DNA from: Candidatus Symbiothrix sp.
Lineage (GTDB): Bacteria; Bacteroidota; Bacteroidia; Bacteroidales; Azobacteroidaceae
Direction of reading: 5' to 3'
Assembly (NCBI GenBank): GCA_031261285.1
Contig: JAISKM010000167.1
Coordinates: 1-43,346 of the forward strand
Length of the DNA: 43,346 nucleotides
Every line of letters begins with the position of its first letter. The stretch's first letter is position 1. Of the stretch, positions 24,083 to 30,561 are shown one piece after another. The notes beneath the pieces are model-generated. The model searched no databases and had not been told where the DNA came from. It was given only the letters and a program-made list of their open reading frames with translations. The translations under genes and the position numbers were made by a program.

Positions 24083-25057
24083 ATGTACGAATTGATTGAT
24101 TCGGGCGATTATGAAAAGCTTGAACGCTTTGGACAATACGTCTTGCGTCGTCCGGAGCCACAGGCTGTTTGGCGCAAAGCACTTTCTGACCGGGAATGGG
24201 AAACAAAAACGAATGCTTGGTTTCGCAAAAACACCCGTAGGGGCGAATCGCATTCGCCCTCCGCACAGGCGTCTATTTCCGGCGAAGGCAATGAAAAAGG
24301 CGAGTGGATTTTGAACTACGGAATGCCTCAACAGTGGTTTGTGGATTATACATATAATTCCGGGGCACAAAATGTTGTGCCATTACAGTTACGTTTTCGA
24401 CTTGGGTTGACATCTTTCAAACATGTGGGGATTTTTCCGGAGCAAGCCGCGAATTGGAACTACATTTATGACACGGTTCGGGGGATTGCGGATCAAGTCC
24501 GCAATGACGCCAACCGCCCCGTCATTGCGAGCTCGATCCGCACTCCCCTTGAATCCCCGCGTGTACTGAATTTATTTGCTTACACCGGCGGCGCATCGCT
24601 GGCGGCGAAAGCGGCAGGAGCCGATGTGACGCATGTGGATTCGGTCAAACAGGTGATTAGTTGGTCGCACGAAAACATGGAAGCGTCGGGATTGGACAAT
24701 ATCCGTTGGGTGTGTGAAGATGCCTTGAAATTTGTGCTCCGCGAAGCCAAACGCGGTAAAAAATACCACGGCATTCTTTTGGATCCTCCCGCTTACGGAC
24801 GTGGTCCCGCCGGCGAACGTTGGATTTTAGAAGACGACATCGCCGCTCTGATGAACGCGTGCAGCCAAATTCTCGAAAAAGACAATGCTTTCGTCATCCT
24901 CAATCTCTATTCGATGGGGTTTTCTGCTCTCGTAGCCGACAATTTAGTGTGCGACTACTTCCCCTTCCTCACCCAACGCGAATCCGGCGAACTGTTTCTT
25001 CCCGACCAAGCCGGTCGAAAATTGCCGTTGAGCGTTTTTTGCCGGGCAAAAAGTTAA
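24083..25057 (+). CDS. Class I SAM methyltransferase (RlmI/RlmK-like) with repeat-coded inserts
   Basis: A 324-residue S-adenosylmethionine methyltransferase of the group acting on 23S rRNA (PF10672-like). The N-terminal part YELIDSGDYEKLERFGQYVLRRPEPQ (outline) leads to the SAM-binding loop VLNLFAYTGGASLAAKAAGA, THVDSVKQVISWSHENM and the catalytic LLDPPAYGRGP. Three inserts interrupt conserved stretches and each matches a palindrome: about 53-70 (24237-24261), about 94-100 (24364-24381) and about 134-160 (24481-24558). The reading frame stays open through all three. The inserts lie before the SAM domain, so activity may be kept. The stop overlaps the stop of the convergent protease gene by 4 nt (TTAA). 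Confidence 0.8.
   Translation: MYELIDSGDYEKLERFGQYVLRRPEPQAVWRKALSDREWETKTNAWFRKNTRRGESHSPSAQASISGEGNEKGEWILNYGMPQQWFVDYTYNSGAQNVVPLQLRFRLGLTSFKHVGIFPEQAANWNYIYDTVRGIADQVRNDANRPVIASSIRTPLESPRVLNLFAYTGGASLAAKAAGADVTHVDSVKQVISWSHENMEASGLDNIRWVCEDALKFVLREAKRGKKYHGILLDPPAYGRGPAGERWILEDDIAALMNACSQILEKDNAFVILNLYSMGFSALVADNLVCDYFPFLTQRESGELFLPDQAGRKLPLSVFCRAKS
24237..24261. repeat. 'gtaggggcg' palindrome inside the methyltransferase
   Basis: gggcgaat/attcgccc around cgc (24241-24259), preceded by gta. Translated as RRGESHSPS. Confidence 0.8.
24364..24381. repeat. Palindrome inside the methyltransferase
   Basis: ggcacaa/ttgtgcc around aatg. Translated as GAQNVVP, between two blocks (YTYN and LQLRFRLGLTSFKHVG) that are normally adjacent in this family. 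Confidence 0.65.
24481..24558. repeat. Composite palindromic repeat inside the methyltransferase
   Basis: attgcgga/tccgcaat (24485-24505) plus a partner half gtcattgcgagctcgatccg (24521-24540). Translated as GIADQVRNDANRPVIASSIR between NWNYIYDTV and PRVLNLFAYTGG. Confidence 0.85.
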
Positions 25058-27156
25058 TAAACAATCTTTATCACATAGCTGCGTTGTCCACGCACGACAC
25101 GTACAATTCCTATGGTACCTTTGGCTTGCGGTTGCAAAACCGCTTCTTGCTGGTCAGGAGCGAGGGCGATTGTTTCGACGAATTGTCCGGTTACAGAATA
25201 GACCCGGAGTTCGCCGGCGGCAGGTTCTGTTTCCGAAAGCACTACTTGGTGATCCGCGCGCACATACCACATTTTATGCATGGGGTCGACAGGTTCCGGC
25301 GAAAGGCTGCCGTCGCGCAAAAGAGGCTGAATATCAGCCGGTAATGCCTGCGAAGATTGACCGGTTGGTGTTTGATAGGTGACGTAAAAATGTTTGCCGA
25401 CAGACACGCAGGAATCAAAGGCGACAAACGTTTCGGTCGGCACTGTCATCGTTTTATCTTTCTGTTCAAAATCATGCTGGGTTGAATTATAATCCACATA
25501 CTGCGTGGCAACGGATTGTTGTTTCACCAAATTAGTCGGCTCTTGCTTACCCAAATACACTTTAATCAAGGCGTTGGATACATTTGTGACCGCTGTGGCA
25601 GGCATCTGAACAAAAACTCCAAACAAATCACTGTTTTCAGTTTCATTAAATTCTTTCGCTTTTTGCCCAATAACCGGCGCAACTGAAAACCAAGCGTCCG
25701 TCTGTGCCCGCCGGAACGGATTTTCGGCATGCGGATCAAAGCCGCCTAACTGTTTTATGCCAGAAAGATAAGGATCTAAGGCGTTCACCAACGGATTATT
25801 ACCGCCATTGACTGCCCAACCCGAATTTAATGAAGAAAACCAATCATATCCTCCACTTTGACAAGTGGATATTCCTCCGGTTAGCCCTCCAACAATGCGA
25901 TTGCTGTTGTCAAAAAGGGCTGATCCGGAAGATCCGGCATGCGTTGAACCGGTGTCCCACGCCGGCACTAACCAATGCGATTTGGGATCAAAACCATACT
26001 CTGTATAACTGTAAGACACTATATTTTGTGAACTTTTGCCGTATTTTGTGACTGCTCCATCGGGGTGATGTAAATTTGAAAAGGGAGGTGATGGCAGCGA
26101 AAGCAGTGTATCAGCGTTCCAGCCTGCAAAATAGGCATTGTAATAGTCGGGAGGTGTTTCCTTAAATTCCAGCAAGGCAATGTCTTTTCGTTCCAAAATA
26201 GCCGCCGGATAGGCTCCTGCCAGCGACATTTCTTCTGAACCTTTCATCTGATGATCATCCACCGGACGATTGTAATTGAAAAACGCCACGATGGTGCCAG
26301 CTTGCGTCACATAATACTCTTCCGGACGTGGAAATGGTGTTGTGGCGGGATTATTCAAACAGTGCACTGCCGTCAAAACATAAGGCGTGCCATCGTTTTT
26401 TGTGTTGTTAATCAAATTTCCGGAACAGAGCGTATTCCCATTAATCATCAACAGAAGCGACGAACGAATCAACTCTTTGTTGGCATTAGAAAACAGCGCA
26501 TCCGGCATACAAGCGTATGTGTTGCCGCCGGCATCCGTTTTAGGCTCTGCACGCAGCACGTCGCGATAATCGTGGTTGACTTCACCAATGACTAATTGCC
26601 CGCGAAACTCCGCATTAGCCGGCTCCGAATATTCCACAATAATGGAATCGCCCGCCACCGGACGCGTCGGGAGCAGTCGCTCCGGCGAATTGTTGCGCGC
26701 ATCAAACGCTCCAATCACGTGCGAATGGTTCGCATTATAAATAAATAGTTGTGCTCCTTCCGGAATTTCAAATTCCGTAAACAACAAATTGATCGAATAA
26801 GCCCCGCGCGACGCAATCCCCACTTGCCACACACGCGTGCCGTCGGGTAAAACCGTTTCCATGCCGTCTTTCCCTCGTGCAATGTTTGTAAAGAACTTAT
26901 ACGCAAAAGAATACGCTCCACGCATATTTCGTTCGTTGAGCTTATCCGATTGCAACACCGAATCCAAATCGAAAGCCGGCATCGTGATAAAATCGGGATT
27001 GGATGCATTGGGAGCAGGAGAAACATGATTCGTCCCACTATTTCTTAATGGATTAGTGTCGAGGAAACGGGGACTTCCGCCGTAAGAGATTTGTGCCTGC
27101 AAACCACTTCCGGCTAACAAACAAAACATCCCAAGAAGCAACAACTTGTTTTTCAT
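25054..27156 (-). CDS. T9SS cargo, lysyl-endopeptidase-like serine protease
   Basis: A 700-residue secreted protease. Signal peptide 1-22 (ends GLQAQ). The S1-type chymotrypsin-like domain (about 215-470) has the catalytic residues His265 in VLTAVHCLNN, Asp325 in ERKDIALLEF and Ser410 in HAGSSGSALFD, arranged as in Achromobacter-type lysyl endopeptidases. Cysteines around them could form disulphides. A C-terminal region (about 480-620) without clear identity is followed by a type A T9SS sorting domain (about 620-700): GELRVYSVTGQFVE and a terminal YVIKIVY. The protein should cross the outer membrane by the type IX system that PorE helps to build, then be anchored or released. It is divergent from the acetyltransferase-like gene. 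Confidence 0.88.
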   Translation of the reverse strand: MKNKLLLLGMFCLLAGSGLQAQISYGGSPRFLDTNPLRNSGTNHVSPAPNASNPDFITMPAFDLDSVLQSDKLNERNMRGAYSFAYKFFTNIARGKDGMETVLPDGTRVWQVGIASRGAYSINLLFTEFEIPEGAQLFIYNANHSHVIGAFDARNNSPERLLPTRPVAGDSIIVEYSEPANAEFRGQLVIGEVNHDYRDVLRAEPKTDAGGNTYACMPDALFSNANKELIRSSLLLMINGNTLCSGNLINNTKNDGTPYVLTAVHCLNNPATTPFPRPEEYYVTQAGTIVAFFNYNRPVDDHQMKGSEEMSLAGAYPAAILERKDIALLEFKETPPDYYNAYFAGWNADTLLSLPSPPFSNLHHPDGAVTKYGKSSQNIVSYSYTEYGFDPKSHWLVPAWDTGSTHAGSSGSALFDNSNRIVGGLTGGISTCQSGGYDWFSSLNSGWAVNGGNNPLVNALDPYLSGIKQLGGFDPHAENPFRRAQTDAWFSVAPVIGQKAKEFNETENSDLFGVFVQMPATAVTNVSNALIKVYLGKQEPTNLVKQQSVATQYVDYNSTQHDFEQKDKTMTVPTETFVAFDSCVSVGKHFYVTYQTPTGQSSQALPADIQPLLRDGSLSPEPVDPMHKMWYVRADHQVVLSETEPAAGELRVYSVTGQFVETIALAPDQQEAVLQPQAKGTIGIVRVVRGQRSYVIKIVY

Positions 27157-27160
27157 GCCA

Positions 27161-27191
27161 CAAAAATAGGTAAAAAATTTGTATCATCAAA
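27161..27191 (-). promoter_or_regulatory. Promoter of the T9SS protease
   Basis: Minus-strand TTTG (27191-27188), 19 bp, TATTTTTG (27168-27161), 4 nt before the ATG at 27156. It overlaps the opposite promoter. Confidence 0.6.
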
Positions 27192-27208
27192 AAAAAACTG
27201 TACATTTG
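27178..27208 (+). promoter_or_regulatory. Promoter of the acetyltransferase-like gene, with direct repeats
   Basis: TTTG (27178-27181), 19 bp, TACATTTG (27201-27208). A 13-bp direct repeat tgtgcgcaaaaat (27207-27219 and 27224-27236) starts at the -7 box and spans the transcript start, a possible operator. Confidence 0.65.
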
Positions 27209-27244
27209 TGCGCAAAAATCAACTGTGCGCAAAAATAATAGACA

Positions 27245-28399
27245 ATGGCGGTCAAACTGAAAGAAATAAGCACGAAGGCGGAACTTGAAAAATTCGCCGA
27301 GTTCAACATTGACTTGTACAAAGGCAATCCCTACCACGTGCCGGGCTTGATTGAAGATGAAATGATGACGCTGGACAAACAAAGAAATCCTGCGTTTGAG
27401 TTTTGTGAAGCTATTTATTTTCTGGCTTACCAAGACGATAAAATCGTTGGTCGCATTGCCGGAATCATCAATCACCGTGCTAATGAGACGTGGAATCAAA
27501 AATATGCCCGCTTCAGTTTTGTCGATTTTATTGACGATGTAGACGTGTCAACGGCTTTATTTGAAGCGGTTGAAAAGTGGGCGATTGCCAAAGGCATGAC
27601 CGGCATGCAAGGACCGCTGGGATTTACCGATCTCGACCATGAAGGACTGTTGGTGTGGGGATTTGACCGCATGGGTACGATGGCGACGGCGTACAGTTTC
27701 CCTTATTATATGGAGCATCTGGCGAAACTCGGCTACGTGAAAGATCAGGATTGGAAAGAATTTTACATACAAATTCCGAAGGAAATTCCCGACAAACACC
27801 GGCGCATTTCGGAATTGGTGATGAAAAAATATGGTTTGACTATCAAGAAATTCAAGCGCACCAAGGATATTTGGAAATACGCCAAACGCATCTTTGAACT
27901 GTGGAATGAGGCTTACAAACCGTTGTATGGCTATTCTGAATTGTCTCCCAAGCAAATTGACTACTACATAAAGATGTATATCCCGATGCTGCGACTGGAT
28001 TTGATCACGTTGGTCGTGCGCGAAGCCGATGATGCTGTGGTGGGCTTGGCAATCACGCTACCCAATCTGTCGAAAGCGTTGCAAAAAGCTGAGGGTAAAA
28101 TTTTTCCGTTTGGTTGGGTTCACCTGTTGAATGGGATGTATGGCAACAACAAGATTGTCGATTTGTACATCATGGGCGTCATCCCGGAGTATCAGAGCAG
28201 AGGCGTGAATGCGCTGCTGTTTTATGACCTGATTCCGATTTTCAATCAAAAGGGCTTTGTCTATGCCGAAAGCAATCCCGAACTGGAACTCAACAACAAA
28301 ATGCAAGCCCAGTGGGAATACTTTGACTTTGAGCACGTTAAGACGCGTCGCGCCTTCTTGAAGCACTTAAGTTTGCCGGCTACGCAGGCAGGGGTTTAG
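27245..28399 (+). CDS. Acetyltransferase-like conserved protein (YghO-like)
   Basis: A 384-residue cytoplasmic protein of a widespread conserved group that resembles E. coli YghO. Sequence blocks are GNPYHVPGLIEDEM near the N-terminus, GMTGMQGPLGFTDLDHEGLLVWGFD, TMATAYSFPYYMEHL and, in a GNAT-type fold, YIMGVIPEYQSRGVNALLFYDLI (acetyl-CoA loop, outline) and YAESNPELELNNKMQAQWEYFD. The last part looks like a GNAT core, but the substrate is unknown. It has a strong promoter of its own. It ends 37 bp from the convergent miaB. Confidence 0.75.
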   Translation: MAVKLKEISTKAELEKFAEFNIDLYKGNPYHVPGLIEDEMMTLDKQRNPAFEFCEAIYFLAYQDDKIVGRIAGIINHRANETWNQKYARFSFVDFIDDVDVSTALFEAVEKWAIAKGMTGMQGPLGFTDLDHEGLLVWGFDRMGTMATAYSFPYYMEHLAKLGYVKDQDWKEFYIQIPKEIPDKHRRISELVMKKYGLTIKKFKRTKDIWKYAKRIFELWNEAYKPLYGYSELSPKQIDYYIKMYIPMLRLDLITLVVREADDAVVGLAITLPNLSKALQKAEGKIFPFGWVHLLNGMYGNNKIVDLYIMGVIPEYQSRGVNALLFYDLIPIFNQKGFVYAESNPELELNNKMQAQWEYFDFEHVKTRRAFLKHLSLPATQAGV

Positions 28400-28436
28400 A
28401 GGTGGGATGGTGGCTCCAGCAGCCTGAGACTACCGG

Positions 28437-29843
28437 TTAGTTAGCTCGACTCTTTCCGAGAGCCGTTCCAAACAGTGTGGCGGACGAGGCATCCGTGATT
28501 GTGACTTTTACCAAATCGCCGACGCGGTAGTTGGCTTTGTCGAAAATGACGACTTTATTTTGCGACGTGCGACCGAACAGTTGTTCGCGTGAACGTTTGG
28601 AAAAGCCTTCTACGAGTACTTCGCACGTTTTTCCGATGTCTTCTGTGTTACGTAACAGCGACGATTCGAGTTGTTGGGCAATAATTTCGTTCAGGCGGCG
28701 AATTTTCACGTCTTCGGGTACATCGTCCGGCAGGTGTTGCGAGGCATACGTGCCGGGGCGTTCCGAATATTTGAACATAAACGCCGCATCAAAATTCACT
28801 TCACGCATCAGAGAGAGGGTCTCTTGATGATCTTCTTCCGTTTCGGAATGAAACCCGCAAAACAAATCGGTCGAAATCGCAGCATCCGGCAGGATGCGTC
28901 GAATGGCTGCAATGCGGTCGAGATACCATTCTCGCGTGTATTTGCGGTTCATCGCTTTCAATATTTTACTGCTACCCGATTGTGCCGGCAAGTGGATGCT
29001 TTTGCACAGATTGTCGTGCGCCGCAATCACCTTCAGCGTTTCGTCGCTCATATCTTTGGGGTGCGAAGTGGTGAAGCGAATCCGCATAGCCGGCGCCTCT
29101 TTTGCTACCATATCTAATAAGGCAGGAAAGTCTATTACTTCAGGGGATTGCGGATCAAGCCCGCAATGACGCTCCTCTTCTGTCATTGCGGGCTTGACCC
29201 GCAATCCCCTCAGGTTGTACGAATAAGAGTTCACATTTTGTCCAAGCAACGTGACTTCGTGATAGCCTTGTTCTTTGAGGGCGCGCAATTCGTTGAGGAT
29301 GCTTTCCGGCTCGCGGCTCCGTTCGCGTCCGCGCGTGTATGGCACGATGCAATAAGTACAAAAATTGTTACAGCCTCGCATGATGGAAATAAAACCCGAC
29401 AGTTTCACGCCCGACAGTTTGAGCGGAATCACGTCTTTGTAAGTTTCCGTGGTCGAGAGTGCGACGTTAATGGCCTTTTCGCCTTGCTCCACAGCACCAA
29501 TCAGGTTGGGAAGATCGAGGTAAGCGTCGGGACCAACCACTAAATCGGCATGATGTTCGATGATTAGCGCCTCTTTGGCACGCTCGGCCATACACCCTAG
29601 CACCCCAATAATCAGCGATTTATTTTTCTTTTTCAGCGATTGAAAATACTGCAACCGGGAAATGACGCGCTGTTCGGCATTGTCGCGTACCGAACACGTG
29701 TTGATAAAAATCACATCCGCATGTTCGATGCTTTCGGCCGGTTCAAAGCCATCCATTTGCATGATAGCGCTAACAACTTCACTATCAGCGACATTCATCT
29801 GACATCCGTACGTTTCAATAAATATTTTTTTGACCTTATTCAT
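28437..29843 (-). CDS. miaB: tRNA methylthiotransferase MiaB with repeat-coded insert
   Basis: A 468-residue radical-SAM enzyme that adds a methylthio group to N6-isopentenyladenosine-37 of tRNA. The N-terminal UPF0004 domain has IETYGCQMNVADSE plus the further Fe-S cysteines (NTCSVRDNAEQR, LGCMAERA). The radical-SAM motif is Cys158, Cys162, Cys165 in RGCNNFCTYCIVPYTRGRE. A C-terminal TRAM domain (about 400-465) binds tRNA. Between GQNVNSYSY and VIDFPALLDMVAKEA sit about 26 extra residues (NLRGLRVKPAMT and HCGLDPQSP) encoded by a pair of inverted palindromic repeats (29142-29210). The insert lies in a loop of the barrel. miaA, which makes the substrate, is at 41705. Confidence 0.92.
   Translation of the reverse strand: MNKVKKIFIETYGCQMNVADSEVVSAIMQMDGFEPAESIEHADVIFINTCSVRDNAEQRVISRLQYFQSLKKKNKSLIIGVLGCMAERAKEALIIEHHADLVVGPDAYLDLPNLIGAVEQGEKAINVALSTTETYKDVIPLKLSGVKLSGFISIMRGCNNFCTYCIVPYTRGRERSREPESILNELRALKEQGYHEVTLLGQNVNSYSYNLRGLRVKPAMTEEERHCGLDPQSPEVIDFPALLDMVAKEAPAMRIRFTTSHPKDMSDETLKVIAAHDNLCKSIHLPAQSGSSKILKAMNRKYTREWYLDRIAAIRRILPDAAISTDLFCGFHSETEEDHQETLSLMREVNFDAAFMFKYSERPGTYASQHLPDDVPEDVKIRRLNEIIAQQLESSLLRNTEDIGKTCEVLVEGFSKRSREQLFGRTSQNKVVIFDKANYRVGDLVKVTITDASSATLFGTALGKSRAN
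29142..29210. repeat. Inverted pair of palindromic repeats inside miaB
   Basis: Arms 29142-29170 and 29182-29210 are 29-bp inverted copies with one mismatch, and each also holds its own attgcgg-type palindrome. They are translated on the minus strand as GLRVKPAMT and HCGLDPQSP. Confidence 0.9.
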
Positions 29844-29893
29844 GATTTTAACAAACTTTAACTACGATTTTATCCATTTTTCTGCAAAAACGC

Positions 29894-29923
29894 TTGCAGA
29901 TTCAAAAATAAGTACTACCTTTG
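29894..29923 (+). promoter_or_regulatory. Promoter of a candidate small RNA
   Basis: TTG (29894-29896), 19 bp, TACCTTTG (29916-29923) on the plus strand, pointing away from miaB. Confidence 0.55.
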
Positions 29924-29928
29924 TGTAT

Positions 29929-30011
29929 GAAAAACGTAAAATTTTTTCATAGTTAAGGTTTTGGTTAAATGGGTAAGGGGTGACTGCGAAGTTATCCCTT
30001 ACAACTTTTTT
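29929..30011 (+). ncRNA. Candidate small RNA antisense to the miaB leader
   Basis: About 80 nt from a predicted start near 29929 to an intrinsic terminator. The terminator hairpin pairs gtaaggg (29973-29979) with cccttac (29996-30002), with an inner act/agt stem and a gcga tetraloop, then six T (30006-30011). A 9-codon frame (MKNVKFFHS, 29927-29956) starts at its 5' end but need not be translated. It overlaps the predicted miaB leader on the other strand. Together with the FISUMP 3 leader it accounts for the gene-free stretch 29844-30561. Confidence 0.5.
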
Positions 30012-30085
30012 ATACTTTTCCATTTCAACTAATCTTGTTTCAAGCACACAAAAAACGGTTCTCCATTCATAAAAATACTTTTTTG

Positions 30086-30116
30086 CAAAGGTAACTATTT
30101 TTCTCAACTTACCAAA
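30086..30116 (-). promoter_or_regulatory. Promoter of miaB
   Basis: Minus-strand TTTG (30116-30113), 19 bp, TACCTTTG (30093-30086). The leader to the miaB ATG would be about 235 nt. An aacttacc/ggtaagtt hairpin overlaps the -33 region. Confidence 0.65.
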
Positions 30117-30206
30117 GGGTAAGTTACCTGTTAGTACCTTCATTTGTTGAAACAAATAAAATAAGTGTCGCTAAAATAACACCTTAATAAATAATTTGCA
30201 AAAATA

Positions 30207-30238
30207 TTTGGTAGTTTCAAAAAAAATACGTTACTTTG
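30207..30238 (+). promoter_or_regulatory. Promoter of FISUMP gene 3
   Basis: TTTG (30207-30210), 20 bp, TTACTTTG (30231-30238), one base from the -7 consensus. It gives a leader of about 315 nt to the ATG at 30562. Confidence 0.55.
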
Positions 30239-30241
30239 CAA

Positions 30242-30299
30242 CCTCTCTAAGCCACATAAATATTGACAAAGCGTTGTCAATAGGTTTGGAGAGGCTTTT
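30242..30299 (+). promoter_or_regulatory. Hairpin at the 5' end of the FISUMP 3 leader
   Basis: cctctc (30242-30247) pairs with gagagg (30289-30294). Inside it a perfect tattgacaa/ttgtcaata stem closes an agcg loop (30261-30282). TTTT follows. It could act as an early terminator or as a 5' stabiliser. Confidence 0.5.
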
Positions 30300-30438
30300 A
30301 TCATATCCCAACTTTGAAATCGCGAAAATTCAATATGATACGGGATCTGGGTAAAAAGTATTCATGTTTCTTTTCTGTATATAATTTTGAATTCTATGAA
30401 TTCTACTTTATATGGGATTGATGCGTGGGTGACTGTTG

Positions 30439-30506
30439 CTCTCCGTATCATGGGCTTTCGCGAGCCTCAAAGTTGGAGAGCGTATAATAGTTCCTCACGC
30501 TCTTTT
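30439..30506 (+). promoter_or_regulatory. Possible attenuator before FISUMP gene 3
   Basis: Two hairpins compete. One pairs ctctcc (30439-30444) with ggagag (30475-30480), with an inner ggct/agcc stem. The other is a terminator: gagcgt (30478-30483) with acgctc (30497-30502) followed by TTTT. They share 30478-30480, so they cannot both form fully. The start codon lies 55 nt later. Confidence 0.45.
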
Positions 30507-30561
30507 CATTATAAAAATTGCCGAACTTGGGGACGGGGAAGCAAAAAAAAATTATGTACAA

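Noticed and set aside
29862..30155. A 97-codon minus-strand frame upstream of miaB
   Set aside because: It crosses the miaB promoter and the antisense RNA terminator; no family features.
30436..30561. An N-terminal extension of FISUMP protein 3
   Set aside because: It covers the attenuator-like hairpins and has no signal peptide; the ATG at 30562 matches the paralogs.
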